Of a stretch of 5,832 nt of DNA, positions 1 through 5,700 are shown one piece after another (position 1 is the stretch's first letter; each line of letters opens with the position of its first letter). The notes under the pieces were generated by a model. It saw nothing but the letters and a program-made list of their open reading frames with translations. It ran no database searches and was not told the DNA's origin. Source of the stretch: a candidate division LCP-89 bacterium. Lineage in GTDB: Bacteria; Electryoneota; B3-LCP. The stretch is from NCBI GenBank assembly GCA_025774735.1, contig JALGZU010000191.1:1-5832 (forward strand). The letters run 5' to 3'. The translations under genes and the position numbers were made by a program.

Positions 1-480
1 GACGACAGCGTCGCTGTCCCGCAGAGAATCGAGGGTGAGCAGATCGACGGTGCCCAGGTCGGTGGCGATGACCAGGCGGCGGTCTCTTTCGGTAATGGAG
101 AAGCCGACCGTCTCGGGAGCGTCATGGCTGACCCGGAACATCTCGACTTCCAATCCGCCAAACTGGTGGCGTTCGCCGTTCATGGGGTGCAGCCGGGTCG
201 AATCCGGCAGGTAGCGCTTGATCAGCGAAAGAGTTCCTTCGCTTGAGTAGATGGGCAGGTCCAGGCGCCGTGCCATGACGGCGGCGCCGCGCAGATGGTC
301 GGAATGCTCGTGGCTGATCAGGAGGCCCTGTATGCTACCGATATCACGGCCCAACGCAGTCAAACTTTCGTTCGTCCGACGTAAAGACAGGCCCGCGTCG
401 ACCAGGACGGCATGCCCCTGCTCGTCCTCAACGAGTCCGCAATTGCCTTCAGATCCAGATGCCAGGATGCAGAACTTCAC
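1..480 (-). CDS. MBL-fold metallo-hydrolase, YycJ/WalJ-like (3' end cut by window edge)
   Basis: The minus strand reads 160 codons from a GTG at 480 to the window edge with no stop. The N-terminus (MKFCILASGSEGNC) is the usual opening of YycJ/WalJ-type proteins. The metal-binding signature HEHSDH lies at residues 57-62, followed by further likely metal ligands, H119 in VSHDAPETVGF and D141 in IATDLG. The rest of the protein, including the last conserved His, is outside the window. An in-frame TGA three codons upstream of the GTG rules out a longer protein, and GGATGA six bases before the GTG is a modest ribosome binding site. The family has a dinuclear-metal hydrolase fold related to nucleases; B. 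subtilis YycJ sits in the WalRK cluster, but the substrate here is unknown. It follows pyrE in the same direction after a 103-bp gap with no clear terminator, so co-transcription is possible. Family assignment is firm; biochemical role is inference. Confidence 0.88.
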   Translation of the reverse strand, partial: MKFCILASGSEGNCGLVEDEQGHAVLVDAGLSLRRTNESLTALGRDIGSIQGLLISHEHSDHLRGAAVMARRLDLPIYSSEGTLSLIKRYLPDSTRLHPMNGERHQFGGLEVEMFRVSHDAPETVGFSITERDRRLVIATDLGTVDLLTLDSLRDSDAVV

Positions 481-583
481 GCAGAGTCATCCATACCATT
501 ATTTCCGTGTTCACATACGTGATACGCAGGTCAAATCACATATAATAATATCAATACGCCTTTTTTCAGGGGCTCGTTGGCAA

Positions 584-1186
584 TCAGCCTGATGGATTTA
601 TCACCGTGCCCTTGCTGCCCGGCGCCTTGATGGGCACTTGATCCCTGCAAAGCGGGCAATCGTCCGGGTCGTAAGTTGGAATATTCAACTCCAGCAGCGC
701 CACCGATTTCGTTCCCAACTCGAGGGGCTTCCCCGACCGGTTGACGAGCACCGCCGCTCCGACCGGATCGGCGCCGGCGTCCCTGACGGCTTGGACGACT
801 TCGCGGGCGGAGCCGCCCGTGGTGACGATGTCTTCCACGACCAGAACCCGCTCGCCCGGTTCGAAGACGAATCCGCGCCGGAATTCGAGGCGTTCTCCGG
901 CCCTTTCGGCAAAGGCGCAGGGCACGCCCAGGAAGCGGGCGATCTCGTAGGCCAGGATCACTCCGCCCAGCGCGGGACCCGCCACTTTCTGGATGTTTTC
1001 ATCGCGGAAAGCGTCGGCCATTGCACGGCAGAGTTCCGAAGCCACTTCGGGCCGCTCCAGCAGGCGGAATTTCTCCACGTAATGGCCACTGTGACGCCCG
1101 GAGCGCAATTCGAAATGTCCTTCCATATAGGCGCCGCACTGACTCAACAGGTCGCGCACTTTACCGGGTTCAATCGTCTGTTTCAT
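584..1186 (-). CDS. pyrE: orotate phosphoribosyltransferase
   Basis: This 200-residue cytosolic enzyme transfers the phosphoribosyl group of PRPP to orotate to give OMP, the fifth step of de novo pyrimidine synthesis. The PRPP-binding loop is clear at residues 114-126 (VLVVEDIVTTGGS), with the acidic pair E118-D119 and the TTGGS phosphate loop. VAGPALGGVILAYEIA (68-83) is the conserved core after the first strand, and FAERAG...LEFRRGF (92-106) is the region of the mobile catalytic loop. The C-terminal YDPDDCPLC (172-180) is typical of the longer PyrE subfamily found in thermophiles, Deinococcus-type and many deep-branching bacteria rather than the E. coli type. ATG at 1186 is preceded by GGAAGA seven bases upstream. 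The start lies inside the end of pyrF (17-bp overlap), so the two are probably translationally coupled. Length is normal and no key residue is missing. Confidence 0.95.
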   Translation of the reverse strand: MKQTIEPGKVRDLLSQCGAYMEGHFELRSGRHSGHYVEKFRLLERPEVASELCRAMADAFRDENIQKVAGPALGGVILAYEIARFLGVPCAFAERAGERLEFRRGFVFEPGERVLVVEDIVTTGGSAREVVQAVRDAGADPVGAAVLVNRSGKPLELGTKSVALLELNIPTYDPDDCPLCRDQVPIKAPGSKGTVINPSG

Positions 1187-2003
1187 CTTTTTTTCTTCCA
1201 GGCGAGATATTGAGCATGCTGCGGTAGTTCAGGCACGCCTGCTTAACGTTTTCGGGAAATTCGAGGTCATATTGCGGATAGAGGAGCCCCCGGGAGATAT
1301 TGACCAGCACGGGAGCGCCTTCGAGGTCGTCGGCGAATCCGGTCACGACGTCCACGTCACCTCCCTGAGCTCCGATGCCTGGGATCAGCAGGGGGATATG
1401 GGGGTAGTCTCTGCGGACCAGAATCAATTCGCTTGGATGTGTGGCTCCGACCACGGCACCCAGATTCCCGTGTTCGGCCCATTCGGGAATCTTTTGTAAT
1501 ACGTGATGGTACAGAGTGGTGTCACCATCCGAAAAGTGCTGCAGATCTCGCGAGCCGGGATTGGTGGTCAGCGCCAGGACGAAGGCCCCCTTTTCCGGAT
1601 TTTCGAGGAAAGGCTGCAGGGTATCGCCTCCCATGTATGGACTTAAGGTGATGGCATCGAAGGGGAGTCGCTGCAGAAACGCCTGGGCGTAGCGTCTGGC
1701 GGTGTTGCCGATATCTCCGCGCTTGGCGTCGACAATGCGCAGGGCTGATTCGGGCAGAGTGTCTGCGATGGTTTCGAGGAGAGCCCAGCCCTGTGAACCC
1801 CAGGCTTCATAGAATGCGGTGTTGACTTTATAGGCGGCTGCATAGGGAGCGGTGGCGGTAATGACCTCGTGCAGGAAACTGGCGATGCCCTCCAAGTCCG
1901 GAGAAAAGGGATCCGGAAGGCGATCCGGATCGGGATCGAGACCGACGCAGAGCCCCAAGGCCTTGGGTGCGGTAACGCTGCTTAGTTTTTGCTTAAATGT
2001 CAT
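1170..2003 (-). CDS. pyrF: orotidine-5'-phosphate decarboxylase, type 2
   Basis: Decarboxylates OMP to UMP in the cytosol, the last step of de novo UMP synthesis. Numbering from ATG at 2003 (277 residues), the active-site Asp-Lys-Asp motif is DAKRGDIGNTA at 92-102. CVGLDPDP at 19-26 holds the first strand of the TIM barrel, VVGATHP is at 184-190, LIPGIGAQGGD at 206-216 binds phosphate, and VNISRGLLYP at 234-243 is the final phosphate-contact strand. DAKRGDIGNTA and the length near 280 mark the type 2 (Mycobacterium/Myxococcus-like) family rather than the shorter E. coli type. The frame stays open to a GTG at 2054 (17 extra residues), but the family normally begins MTF..KL near the barrel, as here, so ATG 2003 is preferred. 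Neither start has a recognisable Shine-Dalgarno. The gene lies 88 bp after fur and overlaps pyrE by 17 bp. Confidence 0.94.
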   Translation of the reverse strand: MTFKQKLSSVTAPKALGLCVGLDPDPDRLPDPFSPDLEGIASFLHEVITATAPYAAAYKVNTAFYEAWGSQGWALLETIADTLPESALRIVDAKRGDIGNTARRYAQAFLQRLPFDAITLSPYMGGDTLQPFLENPEKGAFVLALTTNPGSRDLQHFSDGDTTLYHHVLQKIPEWAEHGNLGAVVGATHPSELILVRRDYPHIPLLIPGIGAQGGDVDVVTGFADDLEGAPVLVNISRGLLYPQYDLEFPENVKQACLNYRSMLNISPGRKKDETDD

Positions 2004-2034
2004 TGGCTGAACGAGCGAGATGCGGAGATGTAAT

Positions 2035-2079
2035 GGTGGTAACGCTATTCTCACTTCTGCATGAAAAATCTATACCACC
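2035..2079 (-). repeat. inverted repeat in the fur-pyrF spacer
   Basis: GGTGGTA at 2035-2041 and TACCACC at 2073-2079 are perfect 7-base inverted copies with 31 bases between them. They lie in the spacer between the fur stop and the pyrF ATG. On the minus strand the sequence at the outer arm also reads TGGTATAGA, which could be an extended -10 element giving pyrF its own start; no matching -35 is seen. The repeat could form a weak leader stem or be chance. Confidence 0.25.
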
Positions 2080-2091
2080 CGTAAATCAGGC

Positions 2092-2529
2092 CTAATTGTC
2101 CTTTTTATCCCTGCATTTTTTGCAGACACCGTATATTTGCTGCGTGTGTGATACCATCTCGAAGTCGAACTCCTGGCAGACCTTCTTCTGCAGCGTTTCA
2201 ATGCGGGAATTCTGAAATTCATAAACGCGCCCGCATTTGATGCAGACAAGATGGTCGTGATGCGGATGGCCGAGGACGTGTTCATAGACGCTGTGCCCTC
2301 TGCCCAGATCCATCTTTCTGACGAGGTCGCAATCGACCAACAGCGCCAGGGTGCGGTACACTGTGGCTCTCGATACCCCGGCATCGCGATTCTTTAATTT
2401 TAAAAAGAGATCTTCCGCGTCGAAATGGTGGTGATGGCGGAACACCTCCTTCAACACCTCCAGGCGGGCCCCGGTTACCTTGAGACCCGACTTGCGCAGA
2501 AACTCGACAAACGTGTTCTCTTCCGACAT
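2092..2529 (-). CDS. Fur-family metal- or peroxide-responsive transcriptional regulator
   Basis: A 145-residue DNA-binding repressor of the Fur superfamily. An N-terminal winged helix (about 1-82) contains GLKVTGARLEVLKEVF and the recognition-helix segment GVSRATVYRTLALL (51-64). The C-terminal dimerisation domain has the metal motif HPHHDHLVCIKCGRVYEF (88-105). Two CxxC pairs, C96/C99 and C136/C139, form the structural zinc site. H31-H34, E83, H90-H93, E111 and H128 align with regulatory metal ligands of Fur, so sensing looks intact. Fur, PerR and Zur cannot be separated by eye; the YEF segment is more Fur-like. ATG at 2529 is chosen because AGGTGA lies seven bases upstream; an upstream in-frame TTG at 2559 would overlap the promoter. 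It is first in the minus-strand run leading into pyrF and pyrE, and a 7-1-7 palindrome upstream suggests autoregulation. Confidence 0.93.
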   Translation of the reverse strand: MSEENTFVEFLRKSGLKVTGARLEVLKEVFRHHHHFDAEDLFLKLKNRDAGVSRATVYRTLALLVDCDLVRKMDLGRGHSVYEHVLGHPHHDHLVCIKCGRVYEFQNSRIETLQKKVCQEFDFEMVSHTQQIYGVCKKCRDKKDN

Positions 2530-2536
2530 TGCGTCG

Positions 2537-2542
2537 TCACCT
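2537..2542 (-). promoter_or_regulatory. Shine-Dalgarno of the fur-family gene
   Basis: AGGTGA on the minus strand, seven bases before ATG 2529, matches the anti-Shine-Dalgarno core over six bases. It decides the start in favour of ATG 2529 over TTG 2559. Confidence 0.75.
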
Positions 2543-2557
2543 GGTGAAAGGTTTCGC

Positions 2558-2586
2558 AATATATCAAATATTTAGCACGAATGCAA
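2558..2586 (-). promoter_or_regulatory. sigma70-like promoter of the fur-family gene
   Basis: On the minus strand, -10 TATATT (2558-2563, five of six to consensus) is separated by exactly 17 bases from -35 TTGCAT (2581-2586, the TTG matches). Transcription would start near 2551, giving a leader of about 20 bases with the Shine-Dalgarno inside it. The -35 overlaps a TGCAAAT element (plus strand 2582-2588), one half of the nearby palindrome at 2605-2619. Confidence 0.55.
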
Positions 2587-2604
2587 ATCCTTTCTGCGGG
2601 TTTT

Positions 2605-2619
2605 TGCAAATGATTTGCA
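2605..2619. promoter_or_regulatory. perfect 7-1-7 palindrome, candidate Fur-family operator
   Basis: TGCAAAT-G-ATTTGCA is a perfect 15-bp inverted repeat with one central base. Fur, PerR and Zur boxes have this 7-1-7 layout (for example TGATAATnATTATCA for Fur). The half-site sequence differs from the classic boxes, so the ligand class cannot be read from it. It lies just upstream of the fur-family promoter, and a second TGCAAAT copy at 2582-2588 sits on that promoter's -35. A separate 12-bp palindrome, AATTTCGAAATT, follows at 2629-2640. The palindrome is seen directly; binding by the adjacent regulator is inference. Confidence 0.5.
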
Positions 2620-2650
2620 GTATCAATCAATTTCGAAATTACCGCAAAGT

Positions 2651-2809
2651 CGTTCGCATATTGCTCTTCAAATTGTTCTGCAACAATATGTGGGCGTGTG
2701 CCTTTACCGTCTTGACGCTCCGGGCTTCTCGGAGACGAGGAAGTTGATGGGGGTGAAGTAGACTACTTCTGCGATAGGAAAAGCCTGGCCACTACGTGGC
2801 CGGTTTTTT
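2651..2809 (+). ncRNA. candidate structured small RNA ending in an intrinsic terminator
   Basis: About 160 bases without a credible protein gene can fold into four successive plus-strand hairpins. First, 2651-2663 pairs with 2684-2696 over 13 bp. Three of those pairs are G-U, which exist only in the plus-strand RNA. Second, CTCCG 2718-2722 pairs with CGGAG 2730-2734, extendable by CGT 2708-2710 with ACG 2735-2737. Third, GAAGTA 2755-2760 pairs with TACTTC 2764-2769. Fourth is the terminator at 2785-2809. A terminator with no upstream plus-strand gene implies a short transcript. I see no tRNA, tmRNA, RNase P, SRP RNA or familiar riboswitch core. No convincing plus-strand promoter was found, so the 5' end is approximate. 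The RNA could instead be a leader/attenuator of the downstream operon. Folding was done by eye; expression is not shown. Confidence 0.4.
2785..2809 (+). terminator. intrinsic terminator
   Basis: GGCCAC (2787-2792), loop TAC and GTGGCC (2796-2801) form a perfect stem. It is extended by C2785-G2803 and a T2786/G2802 wobble, and is followed at once by six T (2804-2809). On the opposite strand the T tract is shorter and displaced, so the plus strand is the working direction. The promoter of the right-hand operon begins about 35 bases downstream. Confidence 0.75.
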
Positions 2810-2842
2810 GTAACATAAATTGACAACTTCCCTTAAAATCAC

Positions 2843-2871
2843 TTGACTTTTTCGGTTAAAAATTTTACCTT
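2843..2871 (+). promoter_or_regulatory. likely promoter of the lipoprotein-M23-rhomboid operon
   Basis: TTGACT (2843-2848) is a five-of-six -35 box. A 17-base AT-rich spacer leads to TACCTT (2866-2871), a weak -10 that keeps the conserved first two bases and the last T. Transcription would start near 2878, leaving about 19 bases before ATG 2897. A second TTGACA at 2820-2825 matches -35 consensus perfectly but has no -10 at normal spacing. This placement argues against the in-frame TTG at 2843 as a translation start. Confidence 0.45.
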
Positions 2872-2896
2872 TTCACAAATCGTTCCTCAAACCATT

Positions 2897-3607
2897 ATGA
2901 GGTCTACGTTGCGAAAATCAATATTCATCGCCATGGGTCTCGGGCTGTTCATCGTTCTGATGGGGTGCTCCCGCGGCAAAATCAGAGCCCTGGAAGATCA
3001 GGTTGCGCAGACCGACGCACAGAACACTGCATTGCAGACGGAAGTCGCCACTCTAGAGGCTGACCTAGATCAGGCTCAAACGGCTAACCAGAACGTCCAG
3101 AAACAGCTCGACGCCAAGGATCAGATTATCGCCCAGCAGGAGGAGGATCTGAGCGATCTGCGCTTCGAGAACCTGGAGCTGAAGGCCGCGAGCGAAGAGA
3201 GAGGCGCTCTTTCCTACCGGAAAGCAGAACTCAGCGGCGATTATGAAGCGGATTACGATCGCGCCCTGGGTCTCTTCAACGAGAGATGGTACATCGAAGC
3301 CGCCTACCTGTTCAGAGAATTGATCGAATCCGACCGTTCCCACCCCCTAGCCGATAACTCTCAGTACTGGCTGGGCGAGTGTTACTACGCGTTGAAACAG
3401 TTCGAGAACGCCATCGCCGAATTCGAGAAGGTCTTCGCCTTCCCCCAGAGTAATAAATCGGACGCGGCACTGCTGAAGATCGGCCTGTGCTGGCTGCAAT
3501 TAGATAAAAATCCCGAAGCCCGGGAACAGTTAATCCGGCTGCTCTCGTCTTATCCTGACAGCGAATACGTCTCCCGGGCGCGTGACATCCTGGATCAAAT
3601 CCCCTGA
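2897..3607 (+). CDS. ybgF: YbgF/CpoB-like TPR lipoprotein
   Basis: A 236-residue envelope lipoprotein. Residues 1-24 are a lipoprotein signal peptide: basic n-region (R2, R6, K7), hydrophobic stretch FIAMGLGLFIVL, and lipobox LMGC with Cys24 as the lipidated residue. Residues 27-100 are a heptad-rich coiled coil (ALEDQVAQ...LQTEVATLEADLDQAQ...). The C-terminal half (about 118-225) has three TPR-like repeats of the YbgF kind: YDRALGLFNERWYIEAAYLF, then NSQYWLGECYYALKQFENAI, then AALLKIGLCWLQLDKNPEAR. In E. coli CpoB (YbgF) is periplasmic, binds TolA and coordinates septal wall synthesis with outer-membrane constriction; this version should be membrane-anchored instead. No tolQRAB or pal is in view. 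ATG 2897 is chosen because it begins a proper signal peptide and follows the promoter, though no Shine-Dalgarno is seen. A BamD-like annotation is the main alternative. It is first in an operon with the M23 peptidase. Confidence 0.83.
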   Translation: MRSTLRKSIFIAMGLGLFIVLMGCSRGKIRALEDQVAQTDAQNTALQTEVATLEADLDQAQTANQNVQKQLDAKDQIIAQQEEDLSDLRFENLELKAASEERGALSYRKAELSGDYEADYDRALGLFNERWYIEAAYLFRELIESDRSHPLADNSQYWLGECYYALKQFENAIAEFEKVFAFPQSNKSDAALLKIGLCWLQLDKNPEAREQLIRLLSSYPDSEYVSRARDILDQIP

Positions 3608-3615
3608 CCCAATTA

Positions 3616-5700
3616 ATGAGCTATAGATTTCAAGCGATTAGAAACGTCTGCGGACGTTTCTTTTTATTTATCCTTACAGCCGGGAGTGCCGTGTCCTACG
3701 GGGCGGATTCACTGACCGGCGGAGATACTTTCGATTATCTCTGGCCCACCAACGCCGGGCGGACGCTCTCCAGCACCTTCGCGGAATCGCGGGATACCCA
3801 CTACCATTCCGGCATCGACATTCGCACCAATCACAGCGAAGGCTACCGCTGTTACGCCGTCGCCGATGGGGACGTGGTCCGGCTCAAGGTCGGCCCCTAC
3901 GGTTACGGCAAGGTTCTCTACCTGCAACTGCACGACGGCCGCACGGCGGTGTACGCCCACCTGCAGCGCTTCGCCCCGCGCGTCGAAGCAATCGTTAGAG
4001 CCAGCCAGTATGAGCGGCGCAGCTTCCGCACCCACCTCTTTTTCGAGCCCGGCGAACTACAATTCGAGAAGGGCGAGATCGTGGCATACACGGGATCGAC
4101 CGGCATCGGGCACCCTCATCTCCACTTCGAAATACGCGACCGGGAGGGCTACCTCAATCCCATGGCTTTCGGCTTTACGGTCAAGGACTCCCGCGCGCCC
4201 CGCCCAGAGAAAGTGACCTTCTTCCCACTCGACTACGAATCCGAAGTGGACGATCTGTTCGAGGCGAAATCTCTGGCCGTCGTACCGGTGCGCGGCCAGG
4301 GGCCCGACACCTACGAATTGACGGCGATCCCATCGGTATTCGGCAGCATCGGGCTGGGGATTTCGGGTGACGACCATACGGATGGCACCTACAATTCGGT
4401 CTGTTTTTATGCGATGGAACTCTTCCTGGACGATTCCCTCATCTTCTCCGCCCGGTACGACTCCTTCAGCTACGACGAGACCGGACTGATCCACCTGGAA
4501 CGGGATTTCCGGCTGAAGCGGCAACAAAACGTCGTCACTCACCACCTCTGGCGAGATCCTGAATGCACGGCAGACTTTTACCACGCCGGCGAGGGGATCA
4601 TCTCCACGCCGGACATCTCACCCGGACTACACGACTTCGAAATCGTCATCGCTGATTACATGGGCAATGCCGCCCGTATCGGTGGTTTACTGCACGTGCC
4701 GCGAGAGCCCGGCTATCCCCAGGTGAGAGTGATACCGCCACAGAGTGATTTCTTCGACCACCACATTGCGGCGGATTCATCTTTGCCGGACTCCGGCGCG
4801 TTGAGCAGGCTCTTGAAGACGGACTTTTATGACGATTACGTAGTCTTTCGCGTCCCCAGGGAGGAGCGATTTCCGGCCATCGAGCTCTTCCTGAGATCGC
4901 CTTACAGCACTCACATCCCCATGCTTCCAAATGACGGGCAGTGGGTCGGAAAACTGCCACTCCGGGCCGATCTCTCCAACCGCTGGAGCTTCGAGCTGCA
5001 GGTTCGCGATAGGGCCGGCACCGTCTTAGCCGATACCAACACTCTTATCCTGCAGCCGATTCCGACGGCCGGCGGCATAGTTATATCCGAGGACGGCCGG
5101 TTCGTCACAGAGTTATCATCCCGTGCAGTCTACCGCACCACCTACATGCGGGTTTACAGCGAAGTTCCGCCCGGAGAGGAACATTTCGCCAGCGATGTCT
5201 ATCACCTCCTGCCCCGGGACGTCCCCATCCGGGGCGAGGCCGGAGTCAGCATTCGCCTATCGCCGCAGGGGCTGCACCCGGAACAGTTGGGCATTTACAC
5301 CCTGACCCGGAAAGGGGAGTGGGAATTCCTGGACAACGACCAACGCACCAATCCGGGATCGGTGTACGGCGCCTCCCGGCAGCTGGAAACGTACGTTTTG
5401 ATCCGGGATCCCGATCCGCCGGAACTCAAGTGGCTGGCCCCCCAACGATCTACAAAGAACGCTCGTCCAACCTTCCGGCTGAGGGTTGAGGACGAATTTT
5501 CCAAGGTGGACGACCGCACCATATCCCTGGAAATTGACGGCGCCTGGGTATTGATGGAATACGATTATGAGAACGACCTCATGCAGGGTCGTCCAGAGAA
5601 ACCTCTTTCGCCGGGAGGCCACGAGGTCACGGTTACGGTGCGGGATTTCTGCGGCAATGAAGCCTTTCTGACCAGAACTCTAACCATTTTGAACAGGTGA
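3616..5700 (+). CDS. M23-family (LytM) peptidoglycan metallopeptidase with Ig-like C-terminal region
   Basis: A 694-residue exported zinc endopeptidase. Residues 1-30 look like a Sec signal (R14, then FFLFILTAGSAVS; cleavage near 25-30). The LytM domain spans about 45-190. H64 and D68 in HYHSGIDI and H170 in HPHLHFE are the zinc ligands, and H115 (YAHL) and H168 are the catalytic histidines, so the enzyme should be active rather than an EnvC/NlpD-type activator. Between YAHL and GEIVAYTGSTG lies an insert of roughly 18 residues (QYERRSFRTHLFFEPGELQF region). It resembles large M23 proteins I know from Bacteroidetes, as does the following VKDSRAPRPEKVTFFPL. Residues 200-694 look beta-rich and Ig-like, with strand-end motifs IADYMGNAA (345), VRDRAG (463) and VRDFCGNEA (675). 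There is no C-terminal anchor, so it is probably periplasmic. It starts 8 bp after the lipoprotein gene without a clear Shine-Dalgarno, which suggests coupling. Confidence 0.92.
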   Translation: MSYRFQAIRNVCGRFFLFILTAGSAVSYGADSLTGGDTFDYLWPTNAGRTLSSTFAESRDTHYHSGIDIRTNHSEGYRCYAVADGDVVRLKVGPYGYGKVLYLQLHDGRTAVYAHLQRFAPRVEAIVRASQYERRSFRTHLFFEPGELQFEKGEIVAYTGSTGIGHPHLHFEIRDREGYLNPMAFGFTVKDSRAPRPEKVTFFPLDYESEVDDLFEAKSLAVVPVRGQGPDTYELTAIPSVFGSIGLGISGDDHTDGTYNSVCFYAMELFLDDSLIFSARYDSFSYDETGLIHLERDFRLKRQQNVVTHHLWRDPECTADFYHAGEGIISTPDISPGLHDFEIVIADYMGNAARIGGLLHVPREPGYPQVRVIPPQSDFFDHHIAADSSLPDSGALSRLLKTDFYDDYVVFRVPREERFPAIELFLRSPYSTHIPMLPNDGQWVGKLPLRADLSNRWSFELQVRDRAGTVLADTNTLILQPIPTAGGIVISEDGRFVTELSSRAVYRTTYMRVYSEVPPGEEHFASDVYHLLPRDVPIRGEAGVSIRLSPQGLHPEQLGIYTLTRKGEWEFLDNDQRTNPGSVYGASRQLETYVLIRDPDPPELKWLAPQRSTKNARPTFRLRVEDEFSKVDDRTISLEIDGAWVLMEYDYENDLMQGRPEKPLSPGGHEVTVTVRDFCGNEAFLTRTLTILNR

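Noticed and set aside
481..583. Promoter or terminator between pyrE and the MBL-fold gene
   Set aside because: AT-rich with TTGATA, TTGACC and TATTAT strings, but none is at proper promoter spacing. The ATCAGGCTGAT palindrome has no loop or T tract to act as a terminator.
638..1213. Plus-strand open frame of 191 codons
   Set aside because: It lies opposite pyrE, whose product has a full PRPP-binding motif and family length. The plus-strand translation shows no recognisable domain.
2004..2054. GTG start for pyrF 17 codons upstream
   Set aside because: The extension does not resemble the family N-terminus, and the preferred ATG begins with the expected MTF..KL segment.
2530..2559. TTG start for the fur-family gene ten codons upstream
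   Set aside because: The TTG overlaps the -10 element, and ATG 2529 has a six-base Shine-Dalgarno at ideal spacing.
2529..2747. Plus-strand open frame of 72 codons starting at TTG in the central spacer
   Set aside because: No Shine-Dalgarno, rare start, no signal or domain, and it crosses the fur promoter, the palindromes and the stems. A non-coding explanation fits better.
2700..2810. Known riboswitch or housekeeping RNA (c-di-GMP, cobalamin, glutamine, SRP, tmRNA, RNase P)
   Set aside because: Fragments such as AAAGCC and GCCACT recall c-di-GMP and cobalamin elements, but the remaining conserved blocks of each class are absent.
2843..2896. Upstream TTG start for the lipoprotein gene
   Set aside because: It would put 18 residues before an otherwise well-formed lipoprotein signal peptide, and its TTG is the first half of the likely -35 box.
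4057..4584. Minus-strand open frame of 175 codons
   Set aside because: Antisense to the M23 peptidase gene, which is clearly coding through this stretch.
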